Assembly: GCA_023896275.1 (NCBI GenBank)
Contig: MLDA01000028.1
Span: 1-33,929 of the forward strand
Reading direction: 5' to 3'
Source of the DNA: Kocuria rosea subsp. polaris
Lineage (GTDB): Bacteria > Actinomycetota > Actinomycetes > Actinomycetales > Micrococcaceae
DNA: 33,929 nucleotides
Shown here: positions 14,487 through 23,153 of the stretch, piece by piece
Layout: each line of letters begins with the position of its first letter
Position numbering within the stretch: the stretch's first letter is position 1
The notes under the pieces: generated by a model
The model's input: the letters and a program-made list of their open reading frames with translations, nothing else
What the model was told of the DNA's origin: nothing
Databases searched by the model: none
Made by a program: the position numbers and the translations under genes

Positions 14487-16568
14487 ATGTGCCATGTGAC
14501 ACATACCAAGCATTCGTTTCAGAATTCCCCGTTCCACGACCTCGACGCGTTCATCGCCCTCCCCCGCCTCGGCGGGCTCGCCCTGAGCGACGACGGCACG
14601 CGCCTCGTCTCCAGCCTCAGCACGCTGAACGAGGAGCGGACCGCCTACGTCAGCGCACTCTGGGAGATCGATCCCACCGGAGAGCGCCCGGCTCGGCAGA
14701 TCTCCCGCGGCGCCGATGCAGGCAAGGGTGCGAAGGGCGAATCGGCCCCGACGTTCACCGCCGCCGGAGACCTGCTCTTCACCGCTGCCCGTCCGGGCAC
14801 GGAGGACGAGGACAAGCCCGCCCTCTGGTCCCTGCCGGCCGGCGGCGGCGAGGCCCGTCTGCTCGCCGAGCACCCCGGCGGCATCGCGGCGGCGCGCACG
14901 ACGGGGACGGACGTCGTCGTTCTGAAAGCGGACGCAACCCGCCGCGCGGCCGACCTGGCCGCGGAGGCCGAGGTGCAGAAAGGCCGCAAGGACAAGAAGG
15001 TCGCCGCGATCCTGCACGATGGCTACCCCGTGCGCTTCTGGGACCATGATCTGGGCCCGGCCACACCTCGCTACTACGCGCTCGCGCTGAACGACGACGG
15101 CGCCGCCGGCGAGCCGCTCCGCGAAGTCGGCACCGACACCCACGGGCGCCTGACCGAGACCGGATACGACGTCGCCCGAGACGGCACGTTCCTCGTCACC
15201 GATTGGCACACACCAGAGGGCCGCGGCAGCATCCGGACCGATCTGGTCCGGATCGACATCGCAACCGGAGAGACAACCGTGCTCCGGGCAGCCGACGACG
15301 AGTACGAGTACTCGGCCTGGACCATCAGCCCTGCCGGGTCGCACGTTGTCTTCACCCGCTGGATCCGCTCGACTCCGGAGCTCCCCTCGCGCCAGGAGCT
15401 GCGTGTGCTTGACCTGGAAACCGGTGAGGACCAGCAGATCGCGGCTGACTGGGACAGGTACCCGACGTCCGTGAACTGGCTGCCGGACGCAAGCGGACTG
15501 CTGATCACCGCCGACGAGGACGGCCGTTCGCCCGTCTTCCACCTGGACCTGGCGACCGGCGCGGTCACGCGCTTGACGGAGGAGGGCGCGTTCACCGACA
15601 TTGCAATCGCCCGCGACGGAACCGCCGCCTACGCCCTGCGCTCGAGCTACGAATTCCCGGCCGAGCCCGTGCGGTTCGATCTGACGCGACTGGCCGAAGG
15701 TGTCGCGCCACTGACCGCGCTGCGCGGCCCCGCCGAGCGCCCGCAGCTGCCGGGCACGCTGACCGAAATCGAAACGATAGCCGACGACGGCACCCGCGTT
15801 CGAGCGTGGCTGGCCCTACCGGAGGGCGCCTCCGACCAGAGCCCGGCGCCGTTGCTGCTGTGGATTCACGGCGGTCCGGTCGCCTCGTGGAACGCGTGGA
15901 GCTGGCGCTGGACCCCGTGGATCATGGTCGCCGCCGGCTACGCAGTGCTGCTGCCGGACCCGGCGCTCTCGACCGGGTACGGGCAGTCGTTCATCGACCG
16001 GGGATGGGGCACGTGGGGCGATGCGCCCTACACCGACCTGATGGCGATCACCGACGCCGCCGAGGTACGCGACGACATCGACGAAACCCGCACCGCCGCG
16101 ATGGGCGGGTCCTTCGGCGGCTACATGGCCAACTGGGTCGCCGGCCACACTGACCGGTTCAAGGCGATCGTCACGCACGCCAGCCTGTGGGCACTCGACG
16201 GATTCGGCCCCACGACGGACGCCTCCTTCTTCTGGGCCCGCGAGATGAGCGAGGAGATGCAGGAGGCCCACTCCCCGCACCGGTATGTCAGCGAGATCCG
16301 GACGCCGATGCTCGTGATCCACGGCGACAAGGACTACCGCGTGCCGATCGGCGAGGGCCTGCGCCTCTGGTTCGAGCTGCTCTCGAAGTCGGGGCTGCCG
16401 CAGGAGGCGGACGGCACCACCGCGCACCGGTTCCTGTACTTCCCGAACGAGAACCACTGGATCCTCACGCCCCAGCACGCGAAGATCTGGTACCAGGTCA
16501 ACCTCGGATTCCTGGCCGAGCGCGTACTCGGCCGCGAGCCGGAGGAGCTACCCGAACTGCTCGGCTAA
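14487..16568 (+). CDS. S9-family prolyl oligopeptidase-type serine peptidase
   Basis: A 693-residue cytosolic peptidase with no signal peptide. The N-terminal ~430 residues resemble a beta-propeller (repeated S-x-D-G-T, W-T-I-S-P-A-G-S-H-V-V-F-T, A-I-A-R-D-G-T blades). The C-terminal ~250 are an alpha/beta-hydrolase: W-I-H-G-G-P oxyanion region, nucleophile G-G-S542-F-G-G, acid D616 in H-G-D-K-D, and H657 in N-E-N-H-W. This layout is that of acylaminoacyl-peptidases and dipeptidyl-peptidase-like S9C enzymes, which trim short peptides. The start could be the ATG at 14487 or the GTG at 14496; a CAAGAT box 7 nt before the GTG would suit a leaderless start. It stands alone, facing the ECF41 gene with a 7-nt gap. 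Confidence 0.92.
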   Translation: MCHVTHTKHSFQNSPFHDLDAFIALPRLGGLALSDDGTRLVSSLSTLNEERTAYVSALWEIDPTGERPARQISRGADAGKGAKGESAPTFTAAGDLLFTAARPGTEDEDKPALWSLPAGGGEARLLAEHPGGIAAARTTGTDVVVLKADATRRAADLAAEAEVQKGRKDKKVAAILHDGYPVRFWDHDLGPATPRYYALALNDDGAAGEPLREVGTDTHGRLTETGYDVARDGTFLVTDWHTPEGRGSIRTDLVRIDIATGETTVLRAADDEYEYSAWTISPAGSHVVFTRWIRSTPELPSRQELRVLDLETGEDQQIAADWDRYPTSVNWLPDASGLLITADEDGRSPVFHLDLATGAVTRLTEEGAFTDIAIARDGTAAYALRSSYEFPAEPVRFDLTRLAEGVAPLTALRGPAERPQLPGTLTEIETIADDGTRVRAWLALPEGASDQSPAPLLLWIHGGPVASWNAWSWRWTPWIMVAAGYAVLLPDPALSTGYGQSFIDRGWGTWGDAPYTDLMAITDAAEVRDDIDETRTAAMGGSFGGYMANWVAGHTDRFKAIVTHASLWALDGFGPTTDASFFWAREMSEEMQEAHSPHRYVSEIRTPMLVIHGDKDYRVPIGEGLRLWFELLSKSGLPQEADGTTAHRFLYFPNENHWILTPQHAKIWYQVNLGFLAERVLGREPEELPELLG

Positions 16569-16575
16569 GCCCGCG

Positions 16576-17454
16576 TCAGCCGTCGAGTCGCGCGAGCTTG
16601 TCGGGATTGGCCACGAACCGGATGGCACGGACCCTGCCGGCCGCCGCCTCGATGTGCAAGACGTGGCGGCGGCCGTCGTAGCCGAGGATCAGCGCCGGTG
16701 CACCATTGACATCGCCCCACTCGACGGCGACGCCGCCACGATCCGCGAAGACCCCGACCAGGAATCGGGCCACCCGATCGGGGCCGAAGATCGGGTTGAT
16801 GGCCGCCTTGACGCGTCCGCCGCCGTCGGACCACCACGTGACGTCGTCCGTCAGCAGGGAGACGGTGCGGTCGACGTCGCCCGCGGACACCGCGGTCAGG
16901 AGTTCGGCGAGCAGCGTCCGAACGGCGGACGGCTCATGGGCGGGCTCCCTGTCCGGCTCCAGGCGCCGGGCCGCCCGGGAGAGAAGCTGGCGCACAGCCG
17001 CCGGCGTCGAGTCGAGGATGTCGGCGATCTGCGGGGCGTTCATCCCGAACCCGTTCTTCAAGACATACGCCGCGCGGGCCTCCGGGGAGAGCTGCTCCAT
17101 GAGGTGGAGCATGCCCAGGGAGAGCATCTCCCGATCCACCACCTCCGCGTCAGGCAGTCGGGCCGTGTCCACCGGTTCCGGTAGCCACGGCCCGACGTAA
17201 TCCTCGCGGCGACGGCCAGCCGCGCGCAGCGCGTCGATCGACCGGCGCGTCACGAGCGTTGTCAGGAACGCCGGCCACGAGCGGACGACGTCCTGTTCCG
17301 GTCCGCTCATGCGCGCCACTTGCTCGCCGACCTCTGCGAGGACGTCGTCAGCATCGGCCAAGCCGCCCAGCATCTGGTACGCGAGCCCGGTCAGGCGAGG
17401 TCGTGCTTCAGCCCAGGCCCGAACTCCGGGGGCCAGCAGGGCCTGTGATGTCAC
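16576..17454 (-). CDS. ECF41-family RNA polymerase sigma factor (SigJ-like) with SnoaL-like C-terminal domain
   Basis: A 292-residue extracytoplasmic-function sigma factor. Sigma region 2 (~8-75) and region 4 (~108-170, with L-S-P-E-A-R-A-A-Y-V-L and I-A-D-I-L-D-S-T-P-A-A-V-R-Q-L) are joined by the Y-V-G-P-W-L-P-E-P linker characteristic of the group. The C-terminal ~110 residues are a SnoaL-like domain carrying S-D-G-G-G-R (~208) and N-P-D-K-L (~283), the two conserved motifs of ECF41 factors. In that group this domain replaces an anti-sigma factor and tunes activity. The GTG at 17454 overlaps the preceding TGA (GTGA), so translation is coupled; an ATG at 17496 would overlap by 46 nt. The partner gene upstream is the expected CMD-type one. 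Confidence 0.92.
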   Translation of the reverse strand: MTSQALLAPGVRAWAEARPRLTGLAYQMLGGLADADDVLAEVGEQVARMSGPEQDVVRSWPAFLTTLVTRRSIDALRAAGRRREDYVGPWLPEPVDTARLPDAEVVDREMLSLGMLHLMEQLSPEARAAYVLKNGFGMNAPQIADILDSTPAAVRQLLSRAARRLEPDREPAHEPSAVRTLLAELLTAVSAGDVDRTVSLLTDDVTWWSDGGGRVKAAINPIFGPDRVARFLVGVFADRGGVAVEWGDVNGAPALILGYDGRRHVLHIEAAAGRVRAIRFVANPDKLARLDG

Positions 17455-17885
17455 GCCGTCGGTTCGAGCCGCGTTGCAATCGCTATCCGGTTCCACACGT
17501 TGATCGTAGCGATCGCCAAGACCAGCTCACCCAGGTCAGCCTCGGAGAAGTGTTGGGCGGCCTCCTCCCACACGTCGTCGGCAACTCCTTCCGGCGCGAG
17601 CCGCGTCACGGCGTCCGTGAGCCTCAGCGCGGCACGCTCGCGGGCGTCGAAGTGCGGCGATTCGTGCCACGCCGCCACGCCGAAGAGCTTGGCCGCCGGC
17701 GTGCCACGTTCGAGCCCCTCACGGGAGTGCATGTCCGTGCAGAAGGAGCAGCCGTTGAGGATCGAGGCCCGCAGTTTGATGATCTCGTAGAGCTCCTCCC
17801 CCACGGCGCCTCGGACGTGGTTCTCGAGGCCGAGCACTGCCGTGTAGCCGTTGCGGTTGGCGGAGAAGATGTTCATGCGGGTCAT
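17451..17885 (-). CDS. Carboxymuconolactone decarboxylase / AhpD-like protein (ECF41 partner)
   Basis: A 144-residue all-helical AhpD-like protein with the redox motif C46-S-F-C49-T-D-M-H53 and the preceding E-L-Y-E-I-I-K-L-R-A-S-I-L-N-G helix. Such proteins have alkylhydroperoxidase-type disulfide chemistry or unknown oxidoreductase roles. ECF41 sigma factors are typically encoded next to a carboxymuconolactone decarboxylase, oxidoreductase or epimerase gene that is their main target, and this is such a case. GGGAGTG precedes the ATG at 17885. A longer in-frame extension upstream has no support. It is the first gene of a two-gene operon with the sigma factor. Confidence 0.9.
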   Translation of the reverse strand: MTRMNIFSANRNGYTAVLGLENHVRGAVGEELYEIIKLRASILNGCSFCTDMHSREGLERGTPAAKLFGVAAWHESPHFDARERAALRLTDAVTRLAPEGVADDVWEEAAQHFSEADLGELVLAIATINVWNRIAIATRLEPTA

Positions 17886-17939
17886 ATTCACTCCCTTGTT
17901 CGTCGTCTGGCACCAGGAGATTCCCGGCGTCATTCGTTT

Positions 17940-17966
17940 GTCGATGGGGGACGCGAAAGTGTGACA
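17940..17966 (-). promoter_or_regulatory. ECF41-type promoter upstream of the CMD-sigma operon
   Basis: On the minus strand TGTCACA (17966-17960) is followed after exactly 16 nt by CGAC (17943-17940). The known ECF41 consensus is TGTCACA-16-CGTC, so only one base differs. It is 55 nt before the ATG at 17885, fitting autoregulation of the operon by its own sigma factor. Confidence 0.75.
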
Positions 17967-18034
17967 GGCGGCCCGGTGTTCACAGGACTCAGGCCTTCGA
18001 GCTCCGCAAGTGACCCGCCCCACACCGCAAGTTA

Positions 18035-18064
18035 TGGACAAGTCTGTTCAAAACGATCTAGCAT
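18035..18064 (+). promoter_or_regulatory. TetR promoter with overlapping operator; leaderless start
   Basis: TGGACA (18035-18040, -35) and TAGCAT (18059-18064, -10) are 18 nt apart, and the ATG at 18071 comes 6 nt after the -10, so the mRNA is probably leaderless. The -35 is the left arm of TGGACA-agtc-TGTTCA (18035-18050), an inverted repeat with 5 of 6 matching positions that resembles a TetR operator. Confidence 0.6.
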
Positions 18065-18070
18065 CGAGAC

Positions 18071-18649
18071 ATGGCACGCCCCCGCGCATTCGAACCCGAC
18101 GACGTCCTGGACAAGGCCCTCGAGGTCTTCAGTCATCAAGGCTTCACCGCAACGAGCACCCAGCAGCTGTGCGACGCCACAGACCTGAGCCGCTCGAGTT
18201 TCTACAACGCGTTCGAGAGCAAGGAGATCCTGCTCATGCGAACGCTTGAGCGCTACGCGCTGCTCCGGCAGGACGACTACCGCCAGACGCTGGACTGCGA
18301 CGGGACCGGGCGCGAGATCATTGACGGCCTCATCGCCGACATGATCACCCTGCAGTTCGCCACGGCCGAGAGGGAATCGTGCTTCATCCTCCGCCTCGCC
18401 GGCGAACTTGGAATGAAGCACGAGGCCGTCGGCCACCTCCTGCGGCGCTCGCTGCGCGACTCCCGCACCATGCTCGAGGAGCTCGTCCGCCGCGGCCAGC
18501 GCGACGGCAGCGTCACCAACTCCGCACCCGCACGCGACCTCGCCGCACTCATCGACGCCACCGTCGCCGGGTTGCAAACCCTCGGCCGGACAGCACTCGA
18601 CGACGCCGACTCACGCCGCATCCACGCCACCCTCATGGCGCTGCTGTGA
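18071..18649 (+). CDS. TetR-family transcriptional regulator
   Basis: A 192-residue repressor-type regulator. The N-terminal helix-turn-helix spans ~10-55: V-L-D-K-A-L-E-V-F-S-H-Q-G-F, then T-S-T-Q-Q-L-C-D-A-T-D-L-S-R-S-S-F-Y-N-A-F, with K52 following. The C-terminal helical domain would hold the inducer pocket and dimer face. No close named relative is recognised. The gene is followed after 55 nt by an MFS exporter, the usual target of such regulators. Its own promoter carries an inverted repeat and a related site lies before the exporter, consistent with control of both. The ATG at 18071 is at the predicted transcription start. Confidence 0.92.
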   Translation: MARPRAFEPDDVLDKALEVFSHQGFTATSTQQLCDATDLSRSSFYNAFESKEILLMRTLERYALLRQDDYRQTLDCDGTGREIIDGLIADMITLQFATAERESCFILRLAGELGMKHEAVGHLLRRSLRDSRTMLEELVRRGQRDGSVTNSAPARDLAALIDATVAGLQTLGRTALDDADSRRIHATLMALL

Positions 18650-18670
18650 CCGCGGCCAACTCCCAGATAC

Positions 18671-18686
18671 TGAACAGATACGTACA
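18671..18686. promoter_or_regulatory. Second TetR-operator-like site before the MFS gene
   Basis: TGAACA-gata-CGTACA has the same 6-4-6 layout as the site at 18035-18050. Its left arm is the exact complement of that site's TGTTCA arm; its right arm matches TGTTCA at 4 of 6 positions. It lies 19 nt before the MFS start. Confidence 0.4.
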
Positions 18687-18704
18687 AAACCATGGAGGAC
18701 ACTC

Positions 18705-19937
18705 ATGAGCACGTCACGAACTGACGGGCGCATGCCCCTCGGCGTCTTCATCCTGACGCTCGGCATCTTCTCGCTCGGGACCAGCGAATTCATGATGGCC
18801 GGCATCCTAGAGATGTTTGCCGGCGAGCTCGGCATCTCCATCCCGGACGCGGGCCTGAGCATCACCGTGTTCGCGATCGGGATGTTCGTCAGCGCGCCGA
18901 TCGTCTCCGCCCTGACCATCACGCTTCCACCAAAATCCACCCTCCTGGTGGCCATGGGAGTTTTCACTCTTGCCCACTTCGCGACAGCCCTCACCGAGGA
19001 CTACCGCGTCATCTTGGCCCTTCGCCTCGTCTCGGCGATCGCGTGTGCGGCGTTCTGGGCCATCGGCACGGTCGTGGCTGTACGCATGGTCCCCGCCGCC
19101 TACTCCGGGAGGGCCATCGCCACCCTCGTCGGCGGCATCACTCTGGCGAACGTCCTCGGCATCCCACTCGGGTCCTTCGTCGGACATCTCTGGGGGTGGC
19201 AGGCGGTCTTCATCACCGTCGGAGTCTTCTCCGCCGTCGGCCTGGTCCTCACGGCCCTCTTCGTCGACGGCGAGCACACGCCCTCCACGGAGCCCCTGGG
19301 CCGGATCCTTCGCCGGGAGATCGTCATCTTCAAACGGCTGCCGCTGCTCGTGGCCCTGGGGACCACCGTGCTGTTCCAATCGGCGGTCTTCACCACCCTG
19401 TCCTACATCACCCCCATGCTCACCCAAGTCGCAGGGCTCCCGGAGCACCTCGTGAGCGTCGCGATGCTCATGTTCGGCGTCGGCACGCTCATCGGTGTGA
19501 TGATCGGCGGTCGCTACGCGCACGTGAACATGCTCGGCAACATCTTCCTCAGCCTGGCCGGCATGCTCGTCTCGCTCGGCTTGATGTGGGCCTTCTCCGG
19601 CTGGGCGCCTGGATTCCTGGGGGCGTTCGTGCTGTTCGGCATCGCATCGTTCTCGATTGCTGGGGCCTTGAACGGCCGCGTCTTCCAGATCGCCAGCGAC
19701 TCGCAGGTGCTGGTCGCGGGTTTCAACGTGGCCGCCTTCAACATCGGCAACACGATCGGTCCGACCGTCGGTGCACTATTGATCAGCGCTGGTTTCGGCT
19801 ATCTCTCTCCGCTCGCGGGCTCGACCGCTCTCGGTCTCGGCGCCGTCGCGTTTGCCACTTGGGCGTGGGTCCTGCAGCGCCGGTCCGATCAGGAGGCACC
19901 CCGCGAGACCAGTCAGAAAGATCTCTCCCGCGTTTGA
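18705..19937 (+). CDS. MFS efflux transporter, Cmx/CmrA-like drug:H+ antiporter family
   Basis: A 410-residue membrane protein with 12 predicted helices. The opening P-L-G-V-F-I-L-T-L-G-I-F-S-L-G-T-S-E-F and later F-A-I-G-M-F-V-S-A-P match the DHA1 subgroup that includes AraJ-like exporters and actinobacterial Cmx/CmrA chloramphenicol exporters. Resistance to a given drug cannot be inferred from this. GGAGGAC lies 4 nt before the ATG at 18705. It lies downstream of a TetR regulator with operator-like sites in front of both genes, suggesting that an exported compound induces it. The last ~25 residues are a charged cytosolic tail. Confidence 0.9.
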   Translation: MSTSRTDGRMPLGVFILTLGIFSLGTSEFMMAGILEMFAGELGISIPDAGLSITVFAIGMFVSAPIVSALTITLPPKSTLLVAMGVFTLAHFATALTEDYRVILALRLVSAIACAAFWAIGTVVAVRMVPAAYSGRAIATLVGGITLANVLGIPLGSFVGHLWGWQAVFITVGVFSAVGLVLTALFVDGEHTPSTEPLGRILRREIVIFKRLPLLVALGTTVLFQSAVFTTLSYITPMLTQVAGLPEHLVSVAMLMFGVGTLIGVMIGGRYAHVNMLGNIFLSLAGMLVSLGLMWAFSGWAPGFLGAFVLFGIASFSIAGALNGRVFQIASDSQVLVAGFNVAAFNIGNTIGPTVGALLISAGFGYLSPLAGSTALGLGAVAFATWAWVLQRRSDQEAPRETSQKDLSRV

Positions 19938-19966
19938 CGAGACACCCCGACAACGCGTGCGAGGCC

Positions 19967-20773
19967 TCAGTCCACACTCTCCATGAGCGTCAGCAGCTGC
20001 AGGTACCGCTCGCTGCCCATGAATTCGGCAATCTGCACGTCGGTGGGATCCTTCACCGTCTCGCCGTCGAGCTGTATGAACTCGGCGGTCGAGACGAAGT
20101 ACGCCCAGTCATCATCGGTCTGCATGAAGCCCAGCGGCGAGCGAAGTTCCGTCAGCCACGCCTCCGCCTGATCTGGATCAAGGAGGCCGACCTGGAACTT
20201 CCGCACGTTCTCGGCCGCGTCCTCTGAGGGCTCGGTCGCCACAGTCAGCAGGAGCTGGTCGGCGTCGGCATCCGTGTCCACGGCGATCCGGCCCAGCTCC
20301 TCGACGGCACTGACGAGGATGGGCCCGTCGGCATCACCTTCGAAGGGCTCCGGCGTGAACTGCGCGACGACGACCCCTTCCTCGTCGACGACGTCCATAA
20401 GCCAGGACGCCGCCGGCCCCGAGGAGGTGACGACGTCCCACCCGGGCGGGTACTCGAAATCGATGAAGCCGTTGTCGAACTCCTGCCAGTCGTCGGTCTC
20501 GAGCAGATCGTCCTCGGTGATCTCGGGGATCTCCGGCTGCTCGGCCCCGGGGGAGCCCGACGGGTCGGGCGATTCGGACGTCGGGGAGGGTGCCGCGCTC
20601 GGCGACTGCACGGGTTCGCCCGTGTCGGTCGGGATCGGTTGACTCGGTCCGCCACTGCAGCCCGCGAGCAGCGCGCCGGCCGCGACCAGCACGACGACGG
20701 CGCCCGCGCGTCGCGACGAGGCCCAACCGGGCGCCGCCTCCCGGGGGCCTGCAGTTGCCTCGCAGCGCGTCAT
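19967..20773 (-). CDS. Lipoprotein, paralogue of the upstream lipoprotein
   Basis: A 268-residue secreted lipoprotein. A 22-residue positively charged N-region is followed by a hydrophobic core and lipobox L-L-A-G-C39, then a Ser/Pro/Gly/Glu linker (~40-80). The folded part begins near D-D-W-Q-E-F-D-N-G-F-I-D-F-E-Y-P-P-G-W, a PsbP/DUF1795-like opening, and ends G-S-E-R-Y-L-Q-L-L-T-L-M-E-S-V-D. The latter two stretches recur in the neighbouring lipoprotein at 20912-21613, so the two are tandem paralogues. The start at 20773 is preceded by CGGAGGA at a good distance; in-frame ATGs further up (20791, 20866) lack such a site. The function is unknown. Confidence 0.82.
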   Translation of the reverse strand: MTRCEATAGPREAAPGWASSRRAGAVVVLVAAGALLAGCSGGPSQPIPTDTGEPVQSPSAAPSPTSESPDPSGSPGAEQPEIPEITEDDLLETDDWQEFDNGFIDFEYPPGWDVVTSSGPAASWLMDVVDEEGVVVAQFTPEPFEGDADGPILVSAVEELGRIAVDTDADADQLLLTVATEPSEDAAENVRKFQVGLLDPDQAEAWLTELRSPLGFMQTDDDWAYFVSTAEFIQLDGETVKDPTDVQIAEFMGSERYLQLLTLMESVD

Positions 20774-20911
20774 GCGTTCCTCCGATTGCATCTTCGACTC
20801 GGTCGGCGAACGTCGTTGTCGCCGTGACAGCAGTCTCTCAGGATCGCGTTGGAGTTTGCTGGACATCCGTCGGCGATCTGCTGCCGCGCCCGGGGGCCGA
20901 CAGGCAAGTCA

Positions 20912-21613
20912 TCATTCGCGGACGCTGTTCATCATGGCCAGGATCCGCCGGTAGCGCTCGGACTGAACGAACTCCTCAGCCTGCTCCAGCGTCGGGTCCT
21001 CGGTGCTCTCGCCAGCGAGCTCGATGGTGTGCGGCTCAGCGCTAAATTTGCCCCAATCGTCGTCATTCTGCCAATAGCCAGGCGAGTACTCGTTGAGCTC
21101 GAGGTAGTCCTCGACCTGATCCGACGCCAACAACTGAACCACGATGGAGTTCCTGTATCCGACGAAGATCCCTGGGTTTCGGACGGGCTCCTCGAACGTC
21201 GTCAGAAGCACCTGATCTTTGCTCGCGCCCGTGGTGACCGTCCTACGGTCGAGCTCCACGACGGTTCCGTCGATTGCCAACTGATCTCGGGGCCACCGGA
21301 CAGGTGCCGGCCTGAAGCCGGCCACCCAGTTCCCGTTCTCGTCCTGCACGCCGGCGCTCTCGCCGTCGCCGAGGTCTCCGTGCTCCTCGACGGTCCACCC
21401 GTCCGGGTAGGAGAAGGTCAGGAAGTCGTTGCTGTGCACCTGCCAGTCGGAGGTGTCGGGCAGGTCGTCCGAAAGCCCAGCGTCAGCGGCACACCCTGCG
21501 ATCAGGGTCCCCGTCGCGACGACGATCCCCAGAAAGGTCCGCGCTCGCCAGTCTGAACGTCGCCCCGCACGCTGTGCACCCGCACGGGACGATCGAATTC
21601 TGCGACGCAACAT
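20912..21613 (-). CDS. Lipoprotein, paralogue of the downstream lipoprotein
   Basis: A 233-residue secreted lipoprotein with an Arg-rich N-region, hydrophobic core and lipobox L-I-A-G-C41. The mature part opens T-S-D-W-Q-V-H-S-N-D-F-L-T-F-S-Y-P-D-G-W and closes Q-S-E-R-Y-R-R-I-L-A-M-M-N-S-V-R-E, matching in place and pattern the lipoprotein at 19967-20773 but without its Ser/Pro linker. Both have D-W-x-x-F followed by an acidic stretch near the end. GGAGGG precedes the ATG at 21613. It starts 20 nt after the E2 gene stop, on the same strand, so read-through is possible. No specific function is recognised. Confidence 0.82.
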   Translation of the reverse strand: MLRRRIRSSRAGAQRAGRRSDWRARTFLGIVVATGTLIAGCAADAGLSDDLPDTSDWQVHSNDFLTFSYPDGWTVEEHGDLGDGESAGVQDENGNWVAGFRPAPVRWPRDQLAIDGTVVELDRRTVTTGASKDQVLLTTFEEPVRNPGIFVGYRNSIVVQLLASDQVEDYLELNEYSPGYWQNDDDWGKFSAEPHTIELAGESTEDPTLEQAEEFVQSERYRRILAMMNSVRE

Positions 21614-21633
21614 GGCACCCTCCGGATCTCTGG

Positions 21634-23142
21634 TCAGTCGAGCAGGAGCGCGGGCTCCTCCATGATCGCAGCCACGTCCGCCATGAACCGCGCAGACAGG
21701 TCGCCGTCCACGACCCGGTGGTCGAAGGACCCGCCGAGGGTCGTGATCCAGCGCGGCACAACCTCACCGGAGACAACCCATGGCTTCTCCTTGATCGTGC
21801 CGAACGCGACGATCGCCACCTCACCCGGGTTGATGATCGGGGTCCCGGTGTCGATGCCGAGCGCGCCGATGTTCGTCACCGTCATCGTGCCGTCCTTCAT
21901 GTCCGCCGGGGACGTCCGGCCCGCGCGCGCCGTCGACGCGAGCTCGTTAAGCTGAACCGCCAGCTCCTTCAGGCTCAGGTCCTGCGCGTCCTTGATGTTC
22001 GGGACCAGCAGACCGCGCGGCGTCGCGGCGGCGATGCCGAGGTTCATGAAGTGCTTGACCTGGATCTCGGCCCCGGTCTCGGTCTCGACCCACGAGGCGT
22101 TGACGTTCGGGTTGCGCGCGGCCGCCCAGATCACGGCCTTCGCCAAGATCAGCAGCGGCGAGACGCGAACGCCCTCGAAGTCCTTGGACTTCTTCAGCCG
22201 CTGCACGAACTCCATGGTCCGCGTCGCGTCAACGTCCACGAAAATCGAGACGTGCGGGGCGCTGAACGCCGATTGCACCATGGCCTTTGCGGTCGCCTTG
22301 CGCACCCCCTTGACGGGCTGCCGTTCGATCCGCTGCTCCTCACGCTTGCCGGTGTCCCAGAACGTCGGTGCGGCGGCCTGCTCGGCCTCTCGCTGCGCCT
22401 GGTAGGAGAGCAGGTCCTCGCGGGTGATCTCGCCCTGGCCGCCCGTCGCGGGCACCTTGGCCAGGTCGATCCCGAGCTCCTTGGCGAACTTGCGCACCGG
22501 CGGCTTCGCGAGCACGCGCCCGAGCAGGCCGCTCACGGCCGCGCCGGAGGCGGCCACGCGGGCCTGCACGACGCCGGCCGTCGCCGCCGCTGTCGGCGCG
22601 GCCCGCGGGGTGAGCCGCTCGCGGGCCCCTTTGAGCCCCTCGCGCACGGCGGCCGACGGGGTCGGCCGGTTCAGCCGACGACGACGGCGCGCCGGGTCGG
22701 CTTTGGGGCCGGAGCCGACGAGCGGCCCGGCCGTCTGCTCCGGCTCGGTGGCGCGGGTACGGTCGGCGGCGGGCGTGGCCTCGCCGTCGTACTCCTCCCC
22801 CTCGTCGTCGAGCGAGCGCTCGGTGACCTCGCCGAGAATCGACTGCTCGGCCGGATCCTCGGGCAGCGGCCGGCCGGTTGCCGGAGCCTCCGGCTCCGCG
22901 GGGGAATCGGCTTCGTCGATCGTGATGAGCGGCTTGCCGACCTCGAGGGTCTCGCCCTCGGCGGCGTGCAGCTCGGCGACCGTGCCGGCGAACGGGCACG
23001 GCAGCTCGACGAGACTCTTGGCCGTCTCGATTTCCACGAAGACCTGGTTGACGGTCACGGCATCGCCGGCGGCGACCTTCCAGGAGACGATCTCCGCCTC
23101 CGTCAGGCCCTCGCCCACATCGGGCAGGTTGAAGGTGTTCAT
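21634..23142 (-). CDS. bkdC: Branched-chain 2-oxoacid dehydrogenase E2 (dihydrolipoamide acyltransferase)
   Basis: A 502-residue E2 subunit that transfers the acyl group from lipoamide to CoA. In order: one lipoyl domain (1-80) with K42 in E-T-A-K-S as the lipoylation site; an Ala/Pro/Glu/Arg-rich linker (~80-200); an E3-binding domain (~210-250, [14 protein letters not shown]); and the catalytic domain (~270-502) with H475-x3-D479-G. A single lipoyl domain is usual for actinobacterial BKD. AAGGGA lies before the ATG at 23142. It is the third gene of the E1alpha-E1beta-E2 operon, 11 nt after E1beta. No E3 gene is in the window. Pyruvate cannot be wholly excluded as substrate. Confidence 0.92.
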   Translation of the reverse strand: MNTFNLPDVGEGLTEAEIVSWKVAAGDAVTVNQVFVEIETAKSLVELPCPFAGTVAELHAAEGETLEVGKPLITIDEADSPAEPEAPATGRPLPEDPAEQSILGEVTERSLDDEGEEYDGEATPAADRTRATEPEQTAGPLVGSGPKADPARRRRRLNRPTPSAAVREGLKGARERLTPRAAPTAAATAGVVQARVAASGAAVSGLLGRVLAKPPVRKFAKELGIDLAKVPATGGQGEITREDLLSYQAQREAEQAAAPTFWDTGKREEQRIERQPVKGVRKATAKAMVQSAFSAPHVSIFVDVDATRTMEFVQRLKKSKDFEGVRVSPLLILAKAVIWAAARNPNVNASWVETETGAEIQVKHFMNLGIAAATPRGLLVPNIKDAQDLSLKELAVQLNELASTARAGRTSPADMKDGTMTVTNIGALGIDTGTPIINPGEVAIVAFGTIKEKPWVVSGEVVPRWITTLGGSFDHRVVDGDLSARFMADVAAIMEEPALLLD

Positions 23143-23153
23143 GTGGTGATCCC

